64,000 nucleotides of DNA from Brasenia schreberi (GCA_036023115.1 JAYKKT010000041.1:248001-312000), one strand, 5' to 3'. Positions 11,520-25,000 are shown, counted from the first letter of the stretch. Numbers and translations are program-made. Notes: generated by a model not told the origin, from the sequence alone.

Positions 11520-12838
11520 TTAATCATCTCCCTGCTTTGTGATGGTTCCTGTCCTATGAGAGGAGAGGATGGAATCAATGGTTTCCCTTACTTGAGCAAT
11601 CTCTGGTGCTTTCCCACCTGCGCTTGGCCAGAACTCATCCGTGGATAAAACCTGCATATCCATTGTCATTCAATTATGAGAATCTATAATCATTGAGGAG
11701 GTTTTTCGTTTCGCAACGAGGAAGAAGAGCCTACGGGTTCATTACCTTTACTTGAAGCTGGAGAAACTTCACATAGTTGACTGCTTTCTCAAGCATGGTA
11801 ACCAAATCAACCTGATTTATACAATGGGACCAAGATTTCTTATGGCCATATGAAAATAAAGCAATACCACAAAATTGAATCTTGAAAATGTTTTCAGAAA
11901 TACACCTTCGTTCCATTGGGTACTAGATCCTGCAATATCTTCAGTCTCTCACTGATCCTTTCCCTACGGTGCTGCCAAGAAGATGCACTCATTCAAAATC
12001 TGCTGAAAATGGGAGAATCACGATGAAACATAAGAATGAACATATTAGATGCATACCTTTGCGGCAATACTCTGTGGGTCCTTGGAAGGTGATGGATTTG
12101 TCTTAGGTTTCCTTGGTGAAGCGCTATCAGCACAGTGTCTCTTTGCTGTAGGAGACTCCACTACTTCATCACCCTAAAACAAATTTCGATGATAATCGAT
12201 GCTCTTAAGTATGTCATACATTGAACTTGATAAAATCCTATATTCGATTATAATCAACTTACCATGTAGGGGCGTTTGTTGCAATTGGTTTGTGATTCTT
12301 GAACTCCAAACCTCTCAAAACAGTATTCACCATCATCAACCTCCGAGAACAACTGGAACTGATCTACAGCACGAGAGCTATTTGCTTCGGGTTCACTACC
12401 CAATGAACTATAGCAACTAGATGTAACTTCCATGCAGCTTAAGTCTACCACAGGACGAGAATTGGAGGCACCGGACGTTGCTGCTCTGACAACAGGATCA
12501 TGCACCTCGTTGAAGGCCAGATATTCCAAGTAGTCTTCCTGACTGGGTCTATGACCATCATTGGAGTAAAAACACTGGCTGAAATCAGGGTCCAAGTTGA
12601 TGGTCGACCAATTCATCGCATCGATCATGAAATGAGCACCATCTACCGAGTATGAATCACAGATAGAAAAACTGCTAACAATATTCTTCGAACTTTCAGC
12701 AAACTCGGACAACAATTTCGGGCTCTCCATACAGCCAAGTGAGGAACCATCAGTATTTTGAAGAGACTGACCAGTGAAAGGGAAACTGTGAAGTAGAGAC
12801 ATGCCATTATGATTTAGCTCATGTGAGAGGTTAGACAT
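11520..12838 (-). CDS. RHD6: RHD6/RSL class I bHLH transcription factor
   Basis: Five exons on the minus strand, 12263-12838, 12057-12173, 11906-11971, 11746-11811 and 11520-11651, give 957 bp and a 318-residue protein without internal stops; every junction is GT-AG. The first exon is a poorly conserved acidic and serine-rich region. Exons 2-4 hold the bHLH domain: basic part DPQSIAAKHRRERISERLK, loop LVPNGTK, second helix VDLVTMLEKAVNYVKFLQLQ. The last exon carries DEFWPSAGGKAPEIAQV, a block typical of RHD6, RSL1 and close relatives. In Arabidopsis and mosses these nuclear factors promote root hair or rhizoid initiation and bind E-box/RHE elements as dimers. The ATG at 12836-12838 opens the longest frame and has no better alternative. 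Short 66-bp exons inside the bHLH match the usual gene structure. The gene looks intact. Confidence 0.92.
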
Positions 12839-13546
12839 GACAAAAAATCTTAGATATGCAAAAGAAGAGAATCCAAAGCAGACTTCCTAAACCGGTTATA
12901 ATCTCAAGCTGTCTAGCATCATGACTTCGTTAAACTCTTTTGGAGAGAATCAGTAGGTACCCTTGTGCTTGAAAATATAATTAAGACAGGATGAAGGAGA
13001 TGGGGGCTCTAGAGAGGATGTCAAACTCAAATCGGCCGAGGAGAATGAAATGAGAGTGGAGGTATAAATCCAGGGAGACGCAAGAGGTAAGTAGCCTATC
13101 AGTTTGATTCCATAATTAATTTACTAGTTATTTAAAAAGACAGCTGTCAGATAGTTTGTGCAAATCCAAAATTATAAGAGGCAGATCAGCAAAAAGCCCG
13201 CCGGCTGAGCCGGTTTCCACGTCTCAGATTCCTCACAGAGGGTAGATCTTTGCATCGCACTCCCCCGGCCCACATTGGTTTTTAAGAACCATCCACCCAT
13301 GAAACTTCAATATATATGAAAGAAGAGTTATTCTGGTAAGTCACTGTTTTGTCAGTTCTATGCACTATTAAAGTCATTTGTCCTTTGTTAGTTAATTGAT
13401 CACTGGGGATCTCAAATATCATGACGCATAATTCTTCTTAAGATATTAAATATAGTAACTGCTGAATGCTGACGCATTTATAACTATCTTCATCCACCAA
13501 CTGACTGCAAACTGATGATTATCATAGATCCACATGCAACAGCACT
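12839..13546. other. Upstream region of the RHD6-like gene
   Basis: About 700 bp with no coding signal, expected to hold the 5' UTR and promoter of the minus-strand bHLH gene. I could not pick a convincing TATA box or root-hair element by eye. Confidence 0.45.
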
Positions 13547-13652
13547 CAGAGCAACAGCTCACCTGGCAGGGCTGCCCACTCGCCCTGAAGTTGGCCTCGT
13601 GTTCGACTCCTGGGGCGTGCATACCCGGCTTGGGCCTCCCCTTGTAATCAAA
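13547..13652 (+). repeat. tRNA-derived SINE-like copy
   Basis: CAGCTCACCTGGCAGGGC (A box) is followed about 45 bp later by GTTCGACTC (B box), then GGCGTGCATACCCGGCTTGG and a CTTGTAATCAAAT end. It is close to the copy at 15203, which has the same B-box and tail words. Confidence 0.65.
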
Positions 13653-14145
13653 TAAAGAACAGATCCACATACAGAAAATATATAGAAGGTTCAATGAGGG
13701 ACAATGGAAAACGGGATAAAGACCATGCAGGTCGTGCTCTACTCCCTCCCAATGAGTTCCTTACACAGTTTTCCCCATCTTGAAATCAACTTTGTGGAAA
13801 TTTTACTACATGATGGAATCTGCATTTGGAAGAAGGAAACGGTTGAATTTCCAATTAAGTACTAGAAAAAAAATCATTATATATCTGCTATGACTCTTCG
13901 CGCAGAAAGAAGGATAACAGAGTGGGGGTTAATCCAGACCCATCCATATGCTTGAGTGTTAAACTTACGTTGTAGAACCCTTATTTGCTGGCTGGGATAA
14001 GCATTGACAAGAAATGAAAGGGAGCCCATACGAGATGATGAAAAGAACCCGGGGACATTTGTGCTCATCTTTTCACTTATGAATGACATGTTCCATGATA
14101 TCCGTGACCTTGCTAGGTGGATAAACTCTAAATGTCTTGCAGTGG

Positions 14146-14147
<2 letters not shown>

Positions 14148-14207
<60 letters not shown>

Positions 14208-14305
14208 CATACATACATACATATATACATATATATATATATACATACATACATATATATATACATACATACATACATATATACATATATATATATATAC
14301 ATACA

Positions 14306-14341
<36 letters not shown>

Positions 14342-14356
14342 TACATACATATATAT

Positions 14357-14440
<84 letters not shown>
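14148..14440. repeat. Compound microsatellite (CT)n-(AT)n-(ATAC)n
   Basis: A CT run grades into TA dinucleotides and then alternating blocks of (AT)n and (ACAT)n for about 290 bp, ending in a pure AT run before TGTTTTTTCTC. All long open frames across it are low-complexity Tyr/Ile/His strings and are not genes. Confidence 0.97.
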
Positions 14441-14441
<1 letters not shown>

Positions 14442-15202
14442 TTTTCTCATTTCAACAATTTCGATCATCAAGGCTCACCGTAATAATGCAAAGACAGAAA
14501 CATTTCTATAAAGTGAACCTCAAGGTCGAAAATTCTCCGGCGGACCATATGGTAGCTGCTTTTCAAGGAGGACAAATCATTGTTTGTACACAAGTTTGAC
14601 AAATTAAACAGGTTCAATTTGTACAAAATCCTACTTCACTATTTCACTAGGAAAATCTAGGTACATTTATCAATTTCCGCAGGGAAATGTCAGTTTAAAA
14701 CTACGGCGTATTTCCGAGTTTTTAAGGCCAACACTGAAGGCCGGGAGTAGAGCTTACGAAGCCAAATGTGATCCCATTTTAAGACAATGTGTTAAGACAC
14801 TTGTTGGTAGGCAGATATATATATGCGTAAGTGCACACACAAATATACATGCACGAACCTGCATAACACACAGAAACACACACGCCCCACTTGACAAGGA
14901 ATTCATCATGATAACTATGAAATCAGCACACGACTGACCAAACTACCACATCTCAGGCCGCGGATTGCACAAAGTGACCTTATATATAAAACCTTTTTAG
15001 TCATTCAAGTCATTTGATAATGTGGGTTAAAGTCTTCAACAAAAGGAGTGAGGCTTATTAATAAGATGCCAAAACCATAAAGATTTTATGCAAAGTTCGT
15101 GCACGGGTGAGTAGAAGGGAATTCAATAAACATATCAGCTGCCCATTGTTGAAAACCTAAGAAGTATTTCTACTATGTCTAGTTTAATACCAGAATGGTG
15201 CA

Positions 15203-15310
15203 CTCGGGGTGTTAGCCCATCTGGTAGGGCTCTTGACTCTCGTGATATGTGGCACGCGTTCGACTCCCGGGGCTTGCATACCCGGCTTGGGCCTCCCTTT
15301 GTAACCAAAT
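15203..15310 (+). repeat. tRNA-derived SINE-like copy, best preserved
   Basis: TAGCCCATCTGGTAGGGC fits the tRNA A box and GTTCGACTCCCGGGGC the B box, about 50 bp apart; these form an internal RNA polymerase III promoter. The tail GGCTTGGGCCTCCCTTTGT ends in AACCAAAT. The region between the boxes does not fold into a tRNA, so it is a SINE-type retroelement. The same family recurs at 8714, 13547, 47218 and in weaker forms elsewhere in the window. Confidence 0.7.
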
Positions 15311-15817
15311 TAGTTAAGACAAAGAATGGTGCAGCAGCTACAACCAAGGCTGACAAAATGAGGTTCTAGAACGGATTACCAGGTCCCGAGGCAAAGGCTC
15401 ACATCCCCGTACGCCCAGAACTCCCCCATCATGCCAATAAACAATTTCTACCAACTGCCATGGAAGCAATTGAAAGAGAAAAGGACGTCAAACCAATCAA
15501 AGAAACCCACTACCCCCAAATACCCTTGTGATACTGATCTATCTACACCAGTCATAAAATAGTTCTTCAATCTGCTTGAGCATCATGCATGGGAGCGCCT
15601 AGTTAAAAACAGGCACGACTAAAATTGGTCCACACACAGAGAGAGAGAGAGAGATGTGTCAAGTCAAAAAAAGGAAAAGCAATGGCTAATAAGTATTGTC
15701 CCCTGAACTCCGCCAGTTTAAAAGCAGAAACCTATGAACCACCTCTTAGATTGACCGAACCATCAAATAATGGTTACAGTTCCTACTTCCTATTAAGCAG
15801 AGCCATGAACTTTAAAC

Positions 15818-15906
15818 GTGGTGCACGTAATACCATTGGCCATGAACAACGTGGTGCACCACTTGCCAGATGAGTCTAGTATGTTATTGTTACTCGAAAG
15901 CAGAAC
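15818..15906. repeat. Left copy of 89-bp target duplication
   Basis: From GTGGTGCACGTAATACC to ACTCGAAAGCAGAAC this segment is identical to 16658-16746. The two copies directly abut the ends of the RTE insertion between them, as expected for a long target-site duplication. Confidence 0.85.
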
Positions 15907-16657
15907 AACAACAACAACTAAGCCTTTTCCCATACTAGACGGGGTCGGCTACATGGATTCTTTGTTTCCACAGATCTCTATCGTGTGCCATGTTAGCAGT
16001 TAACTCACAATAAGCTAGATCATTCTTTATTGTTTCTTTCCAACACTTTTGTGGTCGTCCTCTACCTCTTTTAATACTTTCCAAATTTAGTTTTTCTAAC
16101 CTTCTTACAGGTTCTTCTTTTGATCTTCTTTCTATATGTCCAAACCATCTTAAACGACGTTCTCTCATTTTATCCTCTATTGGTGCCACTCCTAATTTGT
16201 TTCTAATAACCTCATTATGTATACGGTCTTTTCTTGTATGACCACTCATCCATCTCAACATCTTCATTTATGTCACAGACATCTTTTGTGCATGTTGATG
16301 ATTAACTGCCCAACACTCAGAACCATAAAACATGGCAGGCCTAACTGCTGCTCTATAATATTTACCTTTTGATTTTAATGGTATCTTCTTATTACAAAGA
16401 ATACCTGATGCTCCTCTCCATTTTAACCAACCAGCATTAATTCTATGTGTAACATCTCCATCAATTCTTCCATCACTTTGAAAAATTGACCCTAGGTATT
16501 TAAAAGTTTCCTTTCGGGGAATGCAATGTGTGCCAATTTTAATTTCTATGTCCTCTGAAGTAGCCAAATGATCAAACTTACATTCCATATATTCTGTCTT
16601 TGTTCTACTAAGTCGGAGGCCTTTGTTTTCTAATGTTTCTCTCCATAGTTAGTGGAT
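15907..16657 (-). mobile_element. 5'-truncated RTE LINE flanked by 89-bp repeats
   Basis: The 3' end, (CAA)n then CTAAGCCTTTTCCCATACTA, abuts the left repeat; the 5' end breaks at CTCCATAGTTAGTGGAT next to the right repeat. Two minus-strand coding pieces, 16268-16588 and 15935-16267, correspond to the RTE region just after the RT motif C and to the C-terminus ending in HVADPV. They are joined in the intact copy at 44022-46121. Here a stop or frame change at about 16267 separates them. Overall sequence is very close to the 43972-46146 copy, so it is young. Confidence 0.9.
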
Positions 16658-16746
16658 GTGGTGCACGTAATACCATTGGCCATGAACAACGTGGTGCACC
16701 ACTTGCCAGATGAGTCTAGTATGTTATTGTTACTCGAAAGCAGAAC
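16658..16746. repeat. Right copy of 89-bp target duplication
   Basis: Identical to 15818-15906 and offset by exactly 840 bp. A related but diverged motif (CTAGTATGTTATCATCACTC) follows at about 16779, so the host sequence may already have contained an imperfect repeat before the insertion. Confidence 0.85.
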
Positions 16747-19426
16747 GTAGCTAATAAAATGCCACTCGCTAAATGGCGCTAGTATGTTATCATCACTCGA
16801 AAGCATGAAATATTTGAACATATACAGCAAATAAAACTTACGGGGTCTAAAAGAAAACAATTCATATCAGAACCTTGATCCCAACGTTTTCAGCTAGTTA
16901 GTTAGCCATTATAGTACTAGTATTCATAAATGTCAAAACATAAAGGTCTCCATACTACCTCGAACGTGGGTATTGATCGTGATCTCCTCATAACGGCCGT
17001 ATCTGCCTCTAGCCAGGCATTTCCTTGTGTGTGTGTGAGTGAGTGTGCATGTGTGTGTGTGTTGTGTGAGAGAGAGAGAGGCCACACTTGGCCAGCATCT
17101 GAACATGTAGAATAATACAGCATAGCAAGCCATTGACTGAAAAGGATGAACATATTCGTTGATGCATGTTCAAGGAATAACTCCATATAGCACATTGTGA
17201 ACCTTGATGGAGCCATTGTGCTAATAATTTATTTTACATGTTCTCGAGTTCCTGAAAGTTATACAAGCTTGAAGGGGCGCAGGTCCTAGCCAGATAAACC
17301 CTTTGTTTACTAGAAATAACCCATCGTGAAAATTTCATGCCAAATTTCAATCCGAAAGGGAATCATTTCATGAGCATTCCAAGAAAAGGCACAACGGATT
17401 AATTGGTGGCCATTGGACAGTGAGGACCCAATAATTTTTACTCTTCAAAAGCATCTATCTCTCTATCTTATATACCCATATATATATATATATATATATA
17501 TATATCCACTAACTAAACGGAATAAATTGCATGGATGAGTGCTCGAGCACTACTCACCTTCAAGCCTCTTTCTCCAATATTTTGATGTTCTGGCGTTTAT
17601 CCCTTTCTCTCCATTGGCCTCGAGCATTAGAAATTATGTGCTAACTTGGCTATCCCATCTCTGTCAGTTTGAACGACACTGACACGCTTAGGCATCACTT
17701 AATCAATCAAACGACCTTCCAAATCTTGAAACAACAACAATGATACACAGTTTAAAACACCAACAATAGTATCAGCAGAAACTTCCAAACTGCCAAATTA
17801 ATAAATAATTTGGATGGAATCTACCCTTCATCAGCATAAAAGTACCCCAATAGTTGTAGATCTTTACCAAGCCAAAACAAAGTTTTTCAGATTCTGGTTT
17901 AACTGCCAAGGTAATCATTTATGGTGCTACATTGAATGCATAAAATGGGTGTGTGCATTACTCTGCGAACAAAAGGAATGATAAGAGCTGATTGAACTTT
18001 TTGTGAAGTGGATACGTTTCAAAGAGTAATTACCAACGAATAGGAGCTAGATTAGATAGAAAGGAATTTGTACTATTTTTTTTCCCTCGCTCTCTTTCTC
18101 TTTTTCACACACATATTTATGCATGTATAAGTTGTTGACAAGTGCATCAACAACCTCTTGAAGATATTAGTCTAGCAGACAAAGTCTTGGTATAATGCAA
18201 AAAAAAGTTGTTAGCTTATTTGTGTATTGACTAAGTTAAAATAGATGCATACTGTAAGGGTCTTTCTTTATAAAGGCAAACTTAGATATGTAGACAAGTG
18301 TTCCAATTCATAATATAATCTTTCAAATCTAAAGAAGGGATAATATTGACAAAGAATGTTCTTTATAAAAGAGTAATGTATTTTTCATTGATATTAAAGC
18401 TATAATGGTTATTCATATAAAATAAGATAGCCAAAATATGATTTGACATGCTATAAGTAAAAGAGATACTTCAAGTAAAAAGAGTCATCCTCGAAATTCA
18501 TAAGCACGAAATCGTTTGGACATGGTCTATCATTCTTTTACCTATGAACTATGTAATGTACAACTTGGATTCACCAGTGATGGATTTAATCTACACATGA
18601 TTCATCTAATAACCATAATTGTTGACCAGTTTTGGTAATTCCTTATAACTTGCCTATGTGGTTGGCTATGAAGCAATCATTTGTTATAATGATTTTACTT
18701 ATAAATGGACCAAAATGATACTCACAACATTGACTTTTATCTATAACCATCAATTTATGAGCTTTAAATTCTTTAGAATAATGAAGTTGTCGCATTTGAT
18801 GCATAAAAGAAAGAAGTCTTTCGATTTCATGTAGTAGTTTTATGGACTATCAATGATTTTTCTATTATTCAATGTTGTCAGGTTGGAAAACTAAAAGATT
18901 CATACCTTGTCTTGAGTATCATACTAATACTTTAAACTTTTATTTGCCATATAGTAGAAAGTATGTATATATAGGTCATTGAAGGTTTTTACTTGTGCAT
19001 GATATATAGAGATTTGATATCATAATATTTAATAGGAGAATAGTAGATGGTGAGGCTCTAATTCATTAAGTTGGTGAAGACGTATTACAATAATAATAAG
19101 GTGCAAACACTCAAAAAATTTCTTAATAAATAATTTACTTTTGATTCACAAAAGCTGGTCTCAAATATCTAATTTTAAAACATGTGAAATGATTCGGTAA
19201 ACCTTAGATCATGCGATATTTATCAAGAGAGTCTAGATCTATTTTATCATGAATTAAATAAAAAATGAAGTTGTTGATCTAAAAAATATCAAGAAGATAA
19301 AAGAAAAGGAAAGGGAAGGCTACAACATCAACGTTGCCTTACTTGGAATATATAAGAGTTTATTGTTGGAGGAAATTTCAACCCGGCAAGAATATCTAAA
19401 GTGTTTTTAGCCATACTATATTTATA

Positions 19427-19555
19427 TGTATTTATATATGTATGTATGAATATATTTATATGTAGTAATTGAAAAATTAACATATATATAAGTATATATA
19501 TATGTATGTATGAATATATTTATATGTAGTAATTGAAAAATTAACATATATATAT
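19427..19555. repeat. Two-copy tandem repeat, about 67 bp unit
   Basis: The segment TATGTATGTATGAATATATT, then TATATGTAGTAATTG and AAAAATTAACATATATAT, occurs twice in direct succession with almost no change. It lies in AT-rich DNA left of the solo LTR. Confidence 0.8.
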
Positions 19556-19689
19556 GTATATATTCTATATAAATAAAAAACTATATATATATATATATAA
19601 CATATGATATATATGTTGCATAGGTGAGTATATATAGGTAGTATCATAAAATATACAAGTGTTCACCTTAGAAGAGAAAAAGAAAAGAG

Positions 19690-19692
<3 letters not shown>

Positions 19693-19764
<72 letters not shown>
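19693..19764. repeat. (AT)n-(GT)n microsatellite
   Basis: About 40 bp of AT dinucleotides pass without interruption into about 30 bp of GT dinucleotides, directly left of the solo LTR target duplication. Confidence 0.95.
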
Positions 19765-19769
<5 letters not shown>

Positions 19770-19783
19770 TAAAGCATGCCTAG

Positions 19784-22020
19784 TGTAGATGTGAAATTTT
19801 CACTCCAAGCCTATGTAGAGACTTGAAACGAAAATTTCTAATCTACTCTTCCGTAAGCGTGCCAGCTAGTTTTAAAAAACTAACAAAGTTTATAAATTAT
19901 ATCCGACTTCAATTGGCGATTGGGCTAAGCGAGTTCTTTTCGCTTTAGGCCTTCTTGAACCGACGCTCAAGGGTCAACCTAAGCACTTAGAAATTTCAAA
20001 TTTAGAGGTGATAGACTCCAATTCACGTGAAGATGAGGTATTTGTCTAAGAAAGAGAGTGCACATAGTTTCAACTTGAAATTCACCAAGTTCTGAAAAAC
20101 ATAAACTGATTCTATTTTTCAGACCTTGTTCCCGATTTTTTTTTTATGGTCTAGGTTCTACAAAATTCATAAAACTTTTAAAAAATGTTTCCTGATGTAT
20201 TGGGATCCTAAACCACCTTTTGTCTCGAATTTTGGGATGACAAATTTACAAAATTAAATCAGGAATTAGACCTGACTTCACTATTTCAGGAGATTCTGTG
20301 ACAGAAATACAGTGGCTCAAAGAAACCTCTATATCTCGATGTGCATAACTCCAAATTTTATAATTTTAGTCTTTTTTGAAAGCTATGGATATCAGCTTTC
20401 CAATGAGACTAAATTCATCTAATTTGGATCCCTACATACAGAGATATGAGACTTTTATCCAACCCCTATTGTAGGAAATCTGACTGTATAGAAAATAGAA
20501 ATGGATTTTTTTTATCTTTCCCAATTTTATTCACGAGGTTTTCCTATCCTAAAATTCTTGCAAATTTTATTTCTAGTGGTCTAGTATGTGTAGGTGTTGT
20601 ACCTAAAATTTTAGCTCATTCGGATCAAAGATCAGAGAATTAAAATTGAAACAATCAAAGTATGCATATGTTGGAAAGCAGAATTTCATTTTTATAGAAC
20701 ATACATGCATGCATACTCACCCAAATTTAAGTTGCAACAACCCAGCAACACTAAGCAAATTACTAAAGGAAAATATGTATATTAGCTTAAACATAGAGGG
20801 AGTAAAGAATATAAAGTATTCTATAGAATATATTGGGGAAGAATCACATAAACAAACACATGGAGTGCATACGTGAGAATGAAAATTCAGCAAATCTAAT
20901 CATTATTACAACATGGGGGGAGACAAGGCTCCATTAATACAACCCCTTTCAAATTGAATTAATGGAGAAGAATAGAATCAAAGTTTAGGAATACTTACAG
21001 ATTTTCACCCAAGATGCCAAAATTCCCAAGTGTGGAATTTGGCCTCCTTCTTTCTTGGCTCAATCTCTCAATCTCACTCACTATATGCAGCCCCTAGCCT
21101 AGAACTATCCCCAATCCCTCTCTTGCTTCATTCCCTTGCAGCCCACGACCCACACTTGGTGCAACACCTCACCCTAAAGCAGCCCCTAGCTCTCTCTCTC
21201 TCACCAACCTCCCCAAGATGGCCACCCTCTAAAATGTTCAAGATGGAGAACCCGCCCCCCCCTTGGCCCTATTTATAGGTCAAGGGGCTGGCTTCTAGGG
21301 TATTCATTTGGGGCGAGTTTGGCTTCCATATCCAGCTCATGATCCAATGTTGAGTGGTCTCCCTTGTGGTATTATGGACCAGCCCCATGTGTGCTGGTTT
21401 TTGAGTCTATATGAGCTCGTTTAGCCCTAGCCGAGTGCACCTATGTGGCCGGCTAGGCTAGCTTGGCTTCTTGTCTTCATTTAACTTGATTTAAATTGAT
21501 ATGTTACAGCTTTAATAAGTCTTCAAAGTTAGCACTTCCAAGTCCAATTCTTTTTGTAAAGTCGATCATGGTCTTTGATTTGAGATGAACTATCCCATGA
21601 TTTAAAATAAACCGGCCCCCGGATTTGCATTGAACCATCCCATGATTTGAATTGAACGGGCCTGCCTTATCCAATCGGTATCTTTGATCTTCATATCCAA
21701 CCTAATTTGCTTTATAACTGGATAAGCCTCTGACTTGATATGCTTTGTTATTTGATTCTATCTGGAGAGGATAGGCTTCTGACTTAGTCCATCCTTCGCT
21801 TTTGGACTAGATCTCGATCTTGAATTGGATTGGATCCTCATCTGTTCGTCTGATTCGCTTTGAGTTACCTGGGCTTTTAACTTTAATTTAAAACCTTTAT
21901 TTTGACATGTTTCTAAAAAAAACTTAAACTTTAAAAGTTGGGATTTTCGATTTGAAAGTTCATAAAGGTTTCGAATCGAATTTGGGAGTTTTGAAAATAT
22001 TTTGATTTTGGGTGTTTACA
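19784..22020 (-). mobile_element. Solo LTR (2.24 kb) with CCTAG target duplication
   Basis: The segment starts TGTAGATGTG on the plus strand and ends GGTGTTTACA, so it has TG...CA ends. Both sides carry the same 5 bp, CCTAG (19779-19783 and 22021-22025). On the minus strand it begins TGTAAACACCCAAAATC, a common start for plant Gypsy LTRs, and carries a TATAAATAG box at 21270-21278. No primer site, polypurine tract or coding domain is linked to it, so it is best read as a solo LTR left by unequal recombination. The superfamily is an inference from the terminal word and the long LTR. Confidence 0.82.
21270..21278 (-). promoter_or_regulatory. TATA box inside the solo LTR
   Basis: TATAAATAG on the minus strand, about 740 bp from the LTR 5' end and followed by a purine-rich GAGAGAGAG leader. 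It is likely the U3 promoter of the parent retrotransposon. Confidence 0.55.
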
Positions 22021-22025
22021 CCTAG

Positions 22026-25000
22026 GTATACATATGTATATATGTGTGTGTATTAGGAGGGTGTGTAGCTTTACACATCACCCATCTATGTTAATTATCT
22101 ATGTAATATCTATGTATATATGGCATACATATGGCTGAACATCATGAGGGATAGCTTATACATGAAGTTGAAAAGCATGGGAATAGGAAGTCTAACCAAA
22201 CAAAAAAGAGAAGTTTATGCAAAAACCAAAATAGGATTACTATTGATATAAGGAAGGTTGTTGTGCATAGAGGTTTGAGAGAAGAGACAAGAAATGCTAT
22301 TCTCATCTTGGGAAAGCAAGATTTATTGGTCAAGAAAAACACATCCACTAGCCAAGAAAACTTAATATTGATGGCAAGATTCTTATGGGACTGCAAAAGA
22401 AATAAATTCCAACTCCCAAAAATAGGATTTCCTTGCAAAATTTGGGATTCTTTTCATAAGAAGATTTATGTAGATTTATCATTTGTGTTCTCTTTACAAT
22501 GTAATAGAGGATTCTCTATATAAATATGGGTCTCATATCATTGTAGGCATCGAAGATCATCCAAGCATAATCCAAGAGAATCATCTCTCCTTTCTCTCTC
22601 TTACCATGATATGCAGATATTGTTGCAACCTAGTTTTTTTTTTTTGCATGTCATTAAACAAGTCATCATCAATCAAGGGAAAGAAGGGAACAAAATAAAA
22701 AAATCTAGATAAAATTTTGTCTCTAGTGCATATTATGCATGTGATTCTTCTACCCAAGCAAAGATCATTGTGTCAATGCGGTTCAAGTCAAGTACCAATC
22801 TAATTTCATGGTACTAAAGATAAATCATATGTATCTATATATTTCATCCAACTCATTTACCAGAATTTCTCAACATCCTTATTAAGTTAATCAGCTCCGC
22901 AACATGGTCATGTGTGTCTATTACTATGGTAATCTTTCCACCTGTTGCATACCAACTCATAAAAGATGAGAAAGAGAGTTTTTTTGTACTTTGTAAAGCA
23001 TTAAGTTAACTTATGAGACCTTCAGATATATCTCAAAAAGTGCAAATTCATAAGCATAAAACTGTGGGTTTGAAAATCTATGATTGTTAAGTGTTAATGC
23101 AATATCCCTTTCCAATGACAATGCAATGAAATGTTCTTACACATATAGCTATCACCTATGAATTGTGCTTTTTTTCTTGAGTTGTATATAAAAAGTATTG
23201 ATATTGATAGGATAAAATCATTGGAGGAAACAGTTTCAAAGACTCCATGTAAATTAAGAGATGAACTGACCTGCTTCATTTTTTGATATTATAGTGCACC
23301 TAGCCTTTCATCAGCCCAAAGAGACAACTTACTAGACTTGTACAAAATTGATGGATGTATGCAATTGAGAGAGATTTTTTTAATTGAAGAATTATGTACA
23401 TAATAAAAATAGGCTAAGAGGATTCGTTCTAAAGCTTACTTGTTAGAAAAATTGACATCGTCTTGTACCAAATTGTTGATTGATTTGATGATTATGTATG
23501 TATATCTTATGTTTGTTAGTATATTATACTGTACAATAATATGCATGTAGTGACACAAGTATGTGAATGTATTCGGGTGCATAAAAATATCGATCTTTTA
23601 ATTAAAGTACATAACATTGGCATAGGTCCTTTACCTTTAAATTTTGAGTAATATGATTCTTTCTTCTATAATGACTATACGTTTAATTGTATAATGTTGC
23701 AAAAAATACACACCACTCAAAATAATGGTGTTACCACAAAGCATGGAAAGAAAGAAATTACTTATAGATTCTTACAAAACATTATTAAATTCTAATTTAT
23801 AGGTATAGAAAAGCTTATGTTTTTTCTTAAAGTGTGTTTGGTATGACATGAATAGATGATGGCATATGGATGAATTTAAGTTGACTTAATAAGTATGTCT
23901 TTAGGATCGTATCATAGTGAACCATATATATTTACAAAATAAGCATTATAAGTGTGATATGCAAATAGCTAAACTAGTCGAGATTGAGATATTATTTGTC
24001 ATTGTAAATTAAGAGATACTAATGAAATGCCAATTGAAGATTTAATAAAGGACTTATTTTCTATAATTGATACAAAAATTGATAATAATATCATCATTCA
24101 TTGCATTCGAGATGATGCAAGTGTTTACATTACGTATTTCAAAGCAAATCTTAAAAGAACTAATGAAAACTCGAAGTAAAAAGATCAGTAAATTGTTTTG
24201 TCTTTAATGAATATGTAGATTACATTATTGACATTTACTTATGATTGTATTTTTTATTTCAATGTAAGTTAGTTTATATTTTTTATGTATACTTATTGCT
24301 AATGATGTTGACATGCCTAGTTGTTTTACATAAATTTTGATGCAACTACTACATTGACGAGCTGGAAGAAAAGGCAAACAAGATGAGAGTAGGAATAGTA
24401 GACATCATCGTGATGATGAGGGTATACTATTATTTATTCTCATATTTTATTATTGAAAACTATGTTTCTTTATTATAAAATTATAGTACTTCATTAATAT
24501 GTACGAATGAAAGGGACTCACATGCCATGAGAAAAAATGAAAAGAGACTAATGATTGTTAAGAAAAAAGATGTAAATCATGAAATATTGTAAGAGAACAA
24601 AAATTACAACCGAAAATGGTTACAACACCTTTCACAAAATGATAAATACTATTTTACGCTATTGAGTCAATGAAGTTTGGACAAAGAAGGTTTTGATCTT
24701 CAATGCAGTAGGTAATAATGGTTTGAAGATGAATCATTATCTCAAATGCTATTTAAAGCAAGATAATTGTTGTCTTTTGTATGAGATATAGAGGGATGAT
24801 AATGTTGAAGAAGTCTTTGACACTATTTGTGGGACCTTGTGGTAATATTTGTCATTTATTATAATTACAATTACATTTTAAAGGACTTAATGCCTTACGT
24901 ATTTAGCTGTTCTGTACAAAAATTTCACCTCTTAGTATTGACAAACTCACGAACCTACCCCAACTCACTTGATAAAAAAAGTTGAAAAAAATCCTTCAAA

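Larger units (their letters stand above)
17220..19783. other. AT-rich intergenic stretch, no gene recognised
   Basis: No open frame has a recognisable domain. The stretch contains a TA run near 17474-17504, a tandem duplication of about 67 bp at 19427-19555 sharing GAATATATTTATATGTAGTA, and an (AT)n-(GT)n microsatellite at 19693-19764. The left end keeps short host sequence after the 89-bp repeat. Confidence 0.5.

Noticed and set aside
13877..14599. Long open frames on both strands rich in Tyr, Ile, His, Met
   Set aside because: They are translations of the (AT)n/(ATAC)n microsatellite and have no domain.
15203..15310. Possible tRNA gene (A and B boxes present)
   Set aside because: Box spacing and flanks do not give a cloverleaf with acceptor stem; the tail is shared by other dispersed copies, so SINE-like.
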